This document shows positions 1 through 6,399 of a stretch of DNA of 6,399 bases, piece after piece; the stretch's first letter is position 1; each line of letters begins with the position of its first letter. The stretch is taken from positions 1-6,399 of the forward strand of contig DNLZ01000215.1 in the NCBI GenBank assembly GCA_003488325.1. The letters run 5' to 3'. The notes under the pieces are model-generated. The model made no database searches. It worked only from the letters and a program-made list of their open reading frames with translations, and had not been told where the DNA came from. The translations under genes and the position numbers were made by a program. The stretch is from Planctomycetaceae bacterium (GTDB taxonomy: Bacteria; Planctomycetota; Planctomycetia; Pirellulales; UBA1268).

Positions 1-1020
1 GACATCGACACTCCCGCCCGCCTCACCGACGACGACGTGGGGGCGATCGATCGGCTGCGGGACGTCCACGCCCGGCTCCGGCGGGAGCTCGCCCGCGTCA
101 TCATCGGCCAGGAGGAGACGATCGAGCGGCTGGCGATCTGCCTCTTCGCGCGAGGCCACGCCCTGCTCATGGGTGTGCCGGGGCTCGCCAAGACGCTCCT
201 CGTCGCGAAGCTGGCGGAGTGCGTGTCGCTCCGGTTCAGCCGCATCCAGTTCACGCCCGACCTGATGCCGATGGACATCACCGGCACCGACATCCTCCAG
301 GAGGCCGCCGACGGTCGCCGGGAGTTCCATTTCGTGCACGGGCCGGTCTTCGCCAACATCGTGCTCGCCGACGAGATCAATCGCGCGCCCCCGAAGACGC
401 AGGCGGCGATGCTCGAGGCGATGCAGGAGCATCGCGTCACCGTCGTGGGGAAGACGTTCCGGCTCGACCCGCCGTTCTTCGTGCTCGCCACCCAGAATCC
501 CGTCGAGCAGGAGGGCACCTACCCGCTGCCGGAGGCGCAGCTCGACCGCTTCATGTTCCTCGTCGAGCTCGACTATCCGACCGAGGAGGAGGAGGTGGCG
601 ATCGCCCGGACGACCACGGGAGACGCGCCGCCGCAGCTCGACCACGTGCTGACCGCGCCCGAGATCATCGAGTTCCAGCACCTCGTGCGCCGCGTGCCGG
701 TGCCCGACCACATCTACCGCTTCGCCGCCCGGCTCGCGCGGAAGACCAGGCCGCGGGGCGACGCGGCCCCCGAGTGGCTCAAGCCGCTCGTCTCGTGGGG
801 CGCGGGACCGCGGGCGGTGCAGAACCTCGTGCTCGGCGGCAAGTCACGCGCCGCGCTCGCCGGCAGTTACATGGTCCGGCTCGAGGACATCGAGGCGGTG
901 GCGGCTCCCGTGCTGACGCACCGCCTCATCACGACCTTCGCCGCGCAGGCCGAGGGCGTCACGGCCCAGCAGATCGTCGGCCGCCTCGTCCGCGAGACGC
1001 TCGACGAGGAGGTGCGGTGA
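1..1020 (+). CDS. MoxR-family AAA+ ATPase (5' end outside window)
   Basis: Soluble AAA+ ATPase of the MoxR family, expected to form a ring that uses ATP to remodel or mature client proteins together with VWA-domain partners. Counting from the GTG at 37, Walker A is GVPGLAKT (46-53), Walker B is IVLADEINR (108-116), sensor 1 is ATQNP (151-155), the conserved LPEAQLDRF follows (164-172), and the sensor-2 motif GAGPRA (255-260) sits in the C-terminal lid domain. All key ATPase residues are present, so it should be active. The frame is open back to base 1 (DIDTPARLTDDDV precedes residue 1), and the GTG at 37 has no Shine-Dalgarno sequence. Relatives usually have a short N-terminal extension of this kind, so I infer the true start lies upstream. 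The stop overlaps the DUF58 start by four bases. The family call is very secure; the client is unknown. Confidence 0.95.
   Translation, partial: DIDTPARLTDDDVGAIDRLRDVHARLRRELARVIIGQEETIERLAICLFARGHALLMGVPGLAKTLLVAKLAECVSLRFSRIQFTPDLMPMDITGTDILQEAADGRREFHFVHGPVFANIVLADEINRAPPKTQAAMLEAMQEHRVTVVGKTFRLDPPFFVLATQNPVEQEGTYPLPEAQLDRFMFLVELDYPTEEEEVAIARTTTGDAPPQLDHVLTAPEIIEFQHLVRRVPVPDHIYRFAARLARKTRPRGDAAPEWLKPLVSWGAGPRAVQNLVLGGKSRAALAGSYMVRLEDIEAVAAPVLTHRLITTFAAQAEGVTAQQIVGRLVRETLDEEVR
1006..1013 (+). promoter_or_regulatory. Shine-Dalgarno sequence for the DUF58 gene
   Basis: GAGGAGGT lies inside the last codons of the MoxR gene, three bases before the GTG at 1017. It is the strongest ribosome binding site at the three gene junctions and supports GTG 1017 as the DUF58 start, although the spacing is short. 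Confidence 0.6.
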
Positions 1021-1982
1021 TCCCCGATCGCCAGCCCCGCGCGTTCCTCGACCCGCAGGCGCTCGCCCGGCTGGCGGCGGTGCCACTCGTGGCCCGCAAG
1101 CCGATGGTGGGCGGTGTGTCGGGGCGCCATGCCAGCCCCCACCGCGGCTCGAGCGTCGAGTTCGCCGAGTACCGCAAGTACGTGCCGGGCGACGACCTGC
1201 GCCGGCTCGATTGGCGTGCCTTCGGCCGCTCCGACCGCTTCTACGTGAAGGAGTACGAGGCCGACACGAACCTCCGGCTGTGCCTCGTCCTCGACACGAG
1301 CGGCTCGATGGGATTCGGCGGGGCGGCGCCGCCCGCCGCCGGCGTCCGCGGGTCGGGCACGCGGGTGGATGGGGCGGCCGGCATGCGGCGCATCGACTAC
1401 GCCCGCCGGATCTGCGGCACGCTCGGCTACCTCGCCGCCGCGCAGGGCGACGCGGTCGGCATCTCCTGCGCCGCCGACGGTCTCGTGCGCTCGCTGCCGC
1501 CGCGGCGGAGCCCGGCGCACCTGCGGCTCGTCTTCGACGTGCTCGACGAGGCGGTGCCGACGGGTGAGACGCGGCTGCCGGAGGTGCTCCATGAACTCGC
1601 GGAGACCATCCGGCAGCGGGCGCTCGTCGTGATCGTCTCGGACCTGTTCGTCGAGCCTGCGGCGCTCGAGTCGGCGTTCGGCCACCTGCGGTTCCGTCGG
1701 CACGACGTGGCGGTCTTCCACCTGCTCGATCCCCAGGAGATGGCATTCGCCTTCCATCGACCGACGCGGTTCCTCGACATGGAGGGCAGCGCCGCGATCT
1801 TCGCCGATCCCGTCGAGATCGCCGACCGCTACCGCCGCGCGCTCGACGACTACCTCGCCGGCCTGCGTCGGCTCGTGCTCGAGTCGGGCATCGACTACCA
1901 CCGCGTGCTGACGAGCGAGCCGGTCGAGCAGGTGCTCGCCCGCTTCCTCGTGGGCCGGGCGGCGGCCCGGGGGCTGCGATGA
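1017..1982 (+). CDS. DUF58 family protein with VWA-type metal site
   Basis: A 321-residue soluble protein of the DUF58 family, the usual partner encoded directly after MoxR ATPases. The family signature is at 36-66: GRHxSxxxGxSxEFxEYRxY, then GDDLRRLDW. A VWA fold follows. Its metal-ion-dependent adhesion site (MIDAS) starts with DTSGSM (93-98), with T185 in GETRLPEV and D209 in VIVSDLF as the probable remaining ligands, so the metal site looks complete. Residues 99-123 form a Gly/Ala/Pro-rich insertion between the MIDAS loop and the helix beginning RIDYARR; many relatives have only a few residues there. I chose GTG 1017 because it overlaps the MoxR stop (GTGA), follows a good Shine-Dalgarno sequence, and DUF58 homology begins soon after. 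The longer open frame upstream is only a shadow of the MoxR gene. I see no membrane segment. The specific function is unknown. Confidence 0.93.
   Translation: MIPDRQPRAFLDPQALARLAAVPLVARKPMVGGVSGRHASPHRGSSVEFAEYRKYVPGDDLRRLDWRAFGRSDRFYVKEYEADTNLRLCLVLDTSGSMGFGGAAPPAAGVRGSGTRVDGAAGMRRIDYARRICGTLGYLAAAQGDAVGISCAADGLVRSLPPRRSPAHLRLVFDVLDEAVPTGETRLPEVLHELAETIRQRALVVIVSDLFVEPAALESAFGHLRFRRHDVAVFHLLDPQEMAFAFHRPTRFLDMEGSAAIFADPVEIADRYRRALDDYLAGLRRLVLESGIDYHRVLTSEPVEQVLARFLVGRAAARGLR
1955..1970 (+). promoter_or_regulatory. Possible hairpin just before the BatA-like start codon
   Basis: CCGGGC, GGCG, GCCCGG forms a perfect 6-bp stem with a 4-base loop, ending eight bases before the ATG at 1979. This junction has no clear Shine-Dalgarno sequence, so the hairpin could make the BatA-like gene depend on ribosomes arriving from the DUF58 gene. 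It lies in Gly/Ala/Arg codons of very high GC, so chance is a real alternative. Confidence 0.3.
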
Positions 1983-4045
1983 CGTTTCTTCAGCCGTGGA
2001 TGCTCGTCGCGCTGCCGCTGGTGAGCCTGCCGATCGTCATCCACCTCATCAACCAGCGACGCTTCCAGACGGTGCCCTGGGCGGCGATGCGGTTTCTCCT
2101 GTCCGCCCGCGCATTGTCGCGAGGCTACTCGCGGCTGCGCCATTGGCTCGTGATGGCGCTGCGGATGCTGGCGGTCGCCGCGGTCGTCTTCGCGGTGGGA
2201 CGACCGCTGTCGCGGGGCTGGCTCGCGCTGGCGGCGGGCGGGCGCCCCGACACGGCGCTCGTGATCCTCGACCGCTCGCCGAGCATGGCCGAGCGGGATG
2301 TGAGAGCGTCCGACACGAAGCTCGCGACCGGGCGACGCCAGGTGGCCGAGGCGCTCGTGACGCTCGGCGCGACGCGGACGCTCCTGCTGGTCGATCCGGA
2401 GCGCGGTCCGGTGGAGGTGGCGGACCCCCGGGCGCTCGAGAGCCTGCCGGCGGCCGGTGCGAGCGCGGCCCCGGCCGACATGCCGCGCCTTCTCGAGGCG
2501 GCCCACGAGTATCTGCGCTCGAGCGGCGCCGGCACGACCGAGATCTGGATCTGCTCGGATCAGCGGTCGAACGACTGGGCCATCGACGCGCCCGCGTGGG
2601 GGGGCATCCGCGACGCGTTCGCCCGACTGCCGCAGCCGGTGCGGTTCCAGCTCGTCGCCTTCGAGGAGGCGGCTGCGGGCAACGTCGCGGTGCGGGTGAA
2701 CGCCGCCCTGCTCGAAGGGAGAGGCGACGAGCGCAGGTTGTCGATCACCGTCGCGCTCGCGCGTGATGCCGCAGCCGAGCCGGTGACGGTGCCCGTCACG
2801 ATCGAGATCGGGGGCGCGTCCTCGACCGTGGACGTGCCGCTCACGGACCGCGAGGCGGTCCTCGCCAACCACGCCATTCCACTCGGCGCGGCGACGGAGC
2901 CGCGTGGCTGGGGGCGGGTGTCGATTCCCGCCGATGCCAACGCCGCCGACAACGACTTTTTCTTCGTGTTCGACGAGGCACCGCCACGCCGCACGCTCGT
3001 CGTGGCCGAGGAGGCGGCCGCGGCCCGCGCGCTCGCGTTGGCCGCCGAGATTCCGCCGGAACGCGGACTCGCGGCCACGGCGACGATCGTGGCCCCCGGC
3101 GCGCTCGAGACGTCCGGACTCGAGGACGCGGCGCTCGTGCTCTGGCAGGCGCCCCTTCCCGACGGCAGCGACCGCGCGGCGCTCGAGGCGCACGTCGCGC
3201 GCGGCGGCCAGGTGATCCTCCTGCCGCCGAGTCGTCCCGAGGAGACGTCGGACCGCACGTTCGTCGGTGTCGGCTGGACGGCCTGGCGCGGGCACGACCC
3301 GCCCGTCGCGCCGGTGACGTGGCGGACCGACCGCGACCTGCTCGCGAACACCCGTTCGGGCGCGGCGCTGCCCGTGGGCGGACTGATCGCGCGGCGCACC
3401 TGCGGCCTGGCAGGTGACGTGGTGACGCTCGCGGGGCTTCCCGGCGGCCAGCCGCTCCTCGCGCGTGCCGCGACGGGTGAGGTGGAGGGCGCCGCGGGTG
3501 CCGGGCCGGTGCGGCCGGTATCGAACGTCGCCTTCCTCACGACCACCGCGGCGCCCAAGGACTCGACGCTCGCCGCCGAGGGCGTGGTCCTCTACTGCCT
3601 GCTCCAGCGCGCCATCGAGCGGGGCCTCCTGCCGCTGTCGAACGTGCGGCTCCTGGAGGCGGGTGGCGAGGCTGCGGCGATCCTCAGAGCCGGCGCGACG
3701 CCGCGGCGGCTCTCGCCACCGGTCGCGGGTGCGGTCACGGAGCCGGGATGGACGGCCGGCGTGTACGCCCTCGGCGACCGCCTCGTCGCCGTCAATCGTC
3801 CGCAGGCGGAGGATGCCGCGACGCTCGTGGACGACGCGCGGATCGACGAGGCGTTCGCGGGCCTCGCGCTCACCCGCATCGAGGGACAGGCGGGGGGCAC
3901 CGGGCGGCTCGTGCAGGAGATCTGGCGGGGCTTCCTCGTGGCCGTGATCCTCGCGCTCGTGGGCGAAGGTCTGCTCTGCCTGCCGTCGCCCCCGCGTCCG
4001 GAGACGGCCGCCCGCAGTCCGCGCGCCTTCGAGGCCGCCGCATGA
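1979..4045 (+). CDS. BatA-like membrane protein with VWA and GATase-like segments
   Basis: A 688-residue inner-membrane protein. The N-terminus matches the BatA/aerotolerance-regulator N-terminal domain: FLQPWMLVALPLVSLPIVIHL (about 3-23) is the first membrane segment, followed by the typical HLINQRRFQTVPWAAMRFL region, and a second membrane segment lies at about 57-76. A VWA-like domain begins at ALVILDRSPSM (93-103) with MIDAS D98, S100 and S102, and a later acidic residue D194 in ICSDQRSNDW. A beta-rich region (about 220-320) ends in ADANAADNDFFFVFDE. A Rossmann-like GATase-like segment then runs from RRTLVVAEE (337) through ARGGQVILLPP (about 407-417), with no cysteine at the nucleophile position. 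A final membrane helix is at about 650-668. The ATG overlaps the DUF58 stop (ATGA). It probably places the VWA domain at the envelope for the MoxR/DUF58 pair. The family call is good; the role is inferred. Confidence 0.88.
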   Translation: MTFLQPWMLVALPLVSLPIVIHLINQRRFQTVPWAAMRFLLSARALSRGYSRLRHWLVMALRMLAVAAVVFAVGRPLSRGWLALAAGGRPDTALVILDRSPSMAERDVRASDTKLATGRRQVAEALVTLGATRTLLLVDPERGPVEVADPRALESLPAAGASAAPADMPRLLEAAHEYLRSSGAGTTEIWICSDQRSNDWAIDAPAWGGIRDAFARLPQPVRFQLVAFEEAAAGNVAVRVNAALLEGRGDERRLSITVALARDAAAEPVTVPVTIEIGGASSTVDVPLTDREAVLANHAIPLGAATEPRGWGRVSIPADANAADNDFFFVFDEAPPRRTLVVAEEAAAARALALAAEIPPERGLAATATIVAPGALETSGLEDAALVLWQAPLPDGSDRAALEAHVARGGQVILLPPSRPEETSDRTFVGVGWTAWRGHDPPVAPVTWRTDRDLLANTRSGAALPVGGLIARRTCGLAGDVVTLAGLPGGQPLLARAATGEVEGAAGAGPVRPVSNVAFLTTTAAPKDSTLAAEGVVLYCLLQRAIERGLLPLSNVRLLEAGGEAAAILRAGATPRRLSPPVAGAVTEPGWTAGVYALGDRLVAVNRPQAEDAATLVDDARIDEAFAGLALTRIEGQAGGTGRLVQEIWRGFLVAVILALVGEGLLCLPSPPRPETAARSPRAFEAAA
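4031..4034 (+). promoter_or_regulatory. Weak Shine-Dalgarno sequence for the VWA/GATase-like gene
   Basis: GAGG sits seven bases before the ATG at 4042, inside the last codons of the BatA-like gene. It is short but well spaced, and supports ATG 4042 as the start together with the ATGA overlap. Confidence 0.35.
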
Positions 4046-6231
4046 GCGACCTCGCCGGCATCCGCTTCTTCACCTCGCCGCCCACGGTCGTGCTGTCGGT
4101 CGCGCTCGTCGCGGCGACCGCCGCGGTCTGCCTCCTCGCGTGGCGGCGCAGCGGGTGGTCGGCGGCGCAGGGATGTCTCGAGGCGCTGCGGCTCGCGATC
4201 GCGTGCGTCGTCGGCCTCCTGCTCAATCAGCCCGAGTGGGTCGAGCGGCGGCCGCCCGAGGGGCTGCCTGTCGTGGCCGTGCTTCATGATGCCTCGCGCA
4301 GCATGGATACGGCCGACGTGCCCGCCGCCGGCGGCCTCGCGCGCCGTCGCGATGCGATCGCCGACGTGACGACGACGGCGTTCTGGCAGCCGCTCGCCGA
4401 TCGATTCGAGGTCGTCGTGGAGCCGATCTCGGCCCCGCCCGCATCGGGGACCGACCTGGCCGCACCGCTGGCGGACGCGGCCCGCCGCTTTCGCCGGCTC
4501 CGCGCCCTGGTGCTCGCGTCCGACGGTGACTGGACCGCAGGTTCGCCGCCGGTCGAGGCGGCTGCCGGCCTCGTGGAGGCGGGTGTGCCGGTGCTCGCCG
4601 TGGCCGTGGGCAGCGACACGCGGCTGCCGGACGTCGACCTGGCGAGCCTCGACTGCCCGACCGTCGGCGTCGTGGGCAAGCCGGTGCGGATCCCGTTCAC
4701 GCTCACCTCGTCGCTGCCCGGGGAGCGGGTCGCGCGGGTGCGGCTGGCCGTCTCCACGGGCGAGTCGCTCCGGCGCGAGGTGCGGCTCCCCGCGATGGGC
4801 ACCGTGACCGACTGGTTTTTCTGGACGCCGCCGGACGTGGGCGACGTGACGGTGACCGTCACGGTCGAGCCGCTCGACGGCGAACTGGTGCCCGACAACA
4901 ACGAGCGGACCGCGCCCCTGACGGTGCGCAAGGAGACGCTGCGCGTCCTCGTCGTGGAGAGCGTGCCGCGGTGGGAGTATCGCTACCTGCGCAACGCCCT
5001 CGTGCGGGATCCGGGCGTGGAGGTGTCGTGCCTGCTCTTCCAGCCCGACCTGCCGCGCCGCGGGGGCGGTGGCAGCGACTACATCGACCGCTTCCCCGCC
5101 GGGCTCGACGAACTGTCGATCTACGACGTCGTCTTTCTCGGCGACGTGGGGATCGGCCCGGGGCAGCTCACGCTCGAGGACTGTCGGCTGCTCGCCGGGC
5201 TCGTGGAGTACCAGGCCAGCGGACTCGTCTTCATGCCCGGCTGGCGGGGCGAGCAGGCGACGCTCGCCGGCACGCCGCTCGAGGACCTCTGCCCCGTCGT
5301 CCTCGACGACGCGCGACCCGGCGGCGTGGCGACCGCGGCGCCGCGACGGCTCACGCTCACGGAGACGGGCCGCACGAGCCTGCTCACGAAGCTCGCCGAT
5401 TCCACCGCCGAAAACCTGGCCGTCTGGGAGAGCCTGCCCGGCGTGCAGTGGCACGGGCCGGTGCTGCGCGCGAAGGCCGGCAGCGAGGTGCTCGCCGTGC
5501 ACGAGGACGAGGCGAACGAATACGGCCGCATCCCGCTGCTCGTCACCCGGAGCTACGGCAGCGGCAAGGTGCTCTACATGGCGACCGACGGTGCGTGGCG
5601 CTGGCGCAAGGGAGTGGAGGACCGCTATCACTACCGCTTCTGGGGTCAGGTGGTGCGCTGGATGGCCTATCGCCGGAACATGGCCCGCGGCGAACGGCTC
5701 AGTCTCTCCTTCACGCCGGAGCAGCCCCAGGCGGGACGCACGCTCTCCTTCGACGCGCGTGTCGCCGATGCGACCGGCGCGCCGGTCACCTTCGGCGAGG
5801 TCGCCGCACGCATCACGGCGCCGTCGGGGGCCGTGGAGACGGTGCGGTTCGTCCCGCCGGCGGGTGAAGGGGAGTGGGGTGTGTTCGCGGGCACGTACCT
5901 GCCACGTGAGCCGGGTCGGCACGAGGCGGTGCTGGCCTGTCGGGAGACGGGCGACACGCTCGAGGCCTCGTTCTTCGTGCAGGGCAGCACGGCCGAGGGC
6001 ATCGGCAGACCCGCGCGGCCCGAGGTGCTCGCCGAGATCGCCCTCGCGACGGGTGGACGCGTGGTATCGCCGGAGACGATCGAAGGCCTCATCACGTCGC
6101 TCGAGGCGCTCCCGGATCCGCCGGAGGAGCTCAGACGGCTCCGGCTCTGGTCGCATCCGCTTGCCGCCGCGCTCGTGGTGGGCCTGCTCGGCCTGTTCTG
6201 GGTCGGCCGCAAGTGGCAGGGGCTGTTGTAG
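4042..6231 (+). CDS. Membrane VWA protein with degenerate GATase-like domain
   Basis: A 729-residue membrane protein. Two hydrophobic segments (about 14-34 and 46-62) precede a VWA domain starting VVAVLHDASRSMD (77-89). Its MIDAS is D83, S85, S87, with T137 in SGTDLAAPL and D161 in LVLASDGDW, so the metal site looks complete. A beta-sandwich-like region (about 200-298) ends in VPDNNERTAPLTV. A GATase-like segment follows: RVLVVESVPRWEYRYLRNAL (301-320), YDVVFLGDV (361-369), GLVFMPGWRGE (394-404), then YGSGKVLYMATDGAWRWR (505-522). The catalytic cysteine and triad of true amidotransferases are absent, so binding or scaffolding is likelier than catalysis. A second beta-rich region (about 550-648) leads to a C-terminal membrane helix (706-722). 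I chose ATG 4042, which overlaps the previous stop as ATGA; the frame is open further upstream, but there it only shadows the BatA-like gene. The architecture is clear; the cellular role is unknown. Confidence 0.88.
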   Translation: MSDLAGIRFFTSPPTVVLSVALVAATAAVCLLAWRRSGWSAAQGCLEALRLAIACVVGLLLNQPEWVERRPPEGLPVVAVLHDASRSMDTADVPAAGGLARRRDAIADVTTTAFWQPLADRFEVVVEPISAPPASGTDLAAPLADAARRFRRLRALVLASDGDWTAGSPPVEAAAGLVEAGVPVLAVAVGSDTRLPDVDLASLDCPTVGVVGKPVRIPFTLTSSLPGERVARVRLAVSTGESLRREVRLPAMGTVTDWFFWTPPDVGDVTVTVTVEPLDGELVPDNNERTAPLTVRKETLRVLVVESVPRWEYRYLRNALVRDPGVEVSCLLFQPDLPRRGGGGSDYIDRFPAGLDELSIYDVVFLGDVGIGPGQLTLEDCRLLAGLVEYQASGLVFMPGWRGEQATLAGTPLEDLCPVVLDDARPGGVATAAPRRLTLTETGRTSLLTKLADSTAENLAVWESLPGVQWHGPVLRAKAGSEVLAVHEDEANEYGRIPLLVTRSYGSGKVLYMATDGAWRWRKGVEDRYHYRFWGQVVRWMAYRRNMARGERLSLSFTPEQPQAGRTLSFDARVADATGAPVTFGEVAARITAPSGAVETVRFVPPAGEGEWGVFAGTYLPREPGRHEAVLACRETGDTLEASFFVQGSTAEGIGRPARPEVLAEIALATGGRVVSPETIEGLITSLEALPDPPEELRRLRLWSHPLAAALVVGLLGLFWVGRKWQGLL

Positions 6232-6399
6232 GTTCACATACCCGTTCGCTGCGCCGCTGGCTCCGGCCCCCCTGTGGCGCACGCCTTCTGGCGTGCGAAC
6301 CCGGGAGGAAGGGCGAGCAGACCTTTATCCTCGGAGTCGGGGCCGATCTGGAGTGGCTCGTCGCTTGGCACGCCCGACCGCATTCGCACGCTGGAAAGC
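6232..6399. other. Intergenic tail after the operon, no supported gene
   Basis: These 168 bases follow the TAG that ends the operon. They hold a foldback region (6244-6300) and about 100 further bases without a convincing start codon or recognisable protein. Both strands have an open frame through the stretch, but codon third positions are less GC-rich than in the four genes. It may be the 3' end of a convergent gene beyond the window, or noncoding. Confidence 0.5.
6278..6297 (+). terminator. Perfect 8-bp hairpin downstream of the operon
   Basis: CGCACGCC, loop TTCT, GGCGTGCG forms a perfect stem 46 bases after the operon stop. Its position suits a transcription end or an RNA-stabilising 3' hairpin. 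No T-run follows on either strand, so it is not a standard intrinsic terminator. It could equally be part of a dispersed palindromic repeat. Confidence 0.4.

Noticed and set aside
219..1016. Upstream extension of the DUF58 frame through the MoxR gene
   Set aside because: This part reads as Arg/Ala/Gly-rich low-complexity sequence and overlaps the well-conserved MoxR motifs. The GTG at 1017 fits the family start and the ribosome binding site.
1895..3295. 466-codon minus-strand open frame
   Set aside because: Arg/Gly/His-rich composition without motifs, opposite a recognised BatA-like protein.
3748..4041. Upstream extension of the VWA/GATase-like frame
   Set aside because: It is Arg-rich shadow sequence of the BatA-like gene. 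The ATG at 4042, four bases before the previous stop codon is complete, begins a normal membrane-protein N-terminus.
4846..4862. Inverted repeat GTGACGG, TGA, CCGTCAC
   Set aside because: It falls inside a beta strand encoding alternating Val and Thr (VTVTVTVEP), where GTG ACG and GTC ACG codons make such symmetry by chance.
3592..6282. Long open frame on the minus strand (896 codons)
   Set aside because: Its product is Arg/His/Gly-rich and low in hydrophobic order, with no recognisable domain. It lies opposite two proteins with clear motifs; long antisense frames are expected at this GC content.
6303..6309. GGAGGAA resembling a ribosome binding site after the hairpin
   Set aside because: No ATG, GTG or TTG follows at a usable distance, so it cannot be tied to a start codon.
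1..6399. CRISPR arrays, tRNA or rRNA genes, insertion sequences
   Set aside because: No regularly spaced repeats, cloverleaf-like segments, transposase motifs or target-site duplications were seen; nearly all of the sequence is accounted for by the four genes.

Overview
The window is strongly GC-rich and almost fully coding on the plus strand. It holds a tight four-gene operon: a MoxR-family AAA+ ATPase (5' end outside the window), a DUF58 protein with a von Willebrand A (VWA) metal site, and two large membrane-anchored VWA proteins. The first of these has a BatA-type N-terminus; the second carries a glutamine-amidotransferase-like (GATase-like) module. This gene order, and the long membrane VWA proteins with a GATase-like segment, are typical of Planctomycetes and their relatives. 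That assignment is inferred from architecture and composition; there is no phylogenetic marker here.

Layout: 1-1020 MoxR ATPase; 1017-1982 DUF58 protein; 1979-4045 BatA-like VWA protein; 4042-6231 VWA/GATase-like protein; 6232-6399 a short tail without a convincing gene. Each gene overlaps the next by exactly four bases (GTGA, ATGA, ATGA), so translation is probably coupled through the whole set. The tail contains a perfect 8-bp hairpin nested in a 57-bp foldback region.

Working model from the families: the soluble MoxR hexamer acts as an ATP-driven chaperone or remodelling factor, the DUF58 protein is its VWA-type partner or adaptor, and the two membrane proteins present VWA and beta-rich domains at the envelope. 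The client is unknown. Related Bat operons have been linked to aerotolerance and stress, and MoxR genes to metallo-enzyme maturation, but nothing in this window shows which process is served. The most notable observation is that the two membrane proteins look like diverged copies of one architecture, both with a GATase-like segment that lacks the usual catalytic cysteine.
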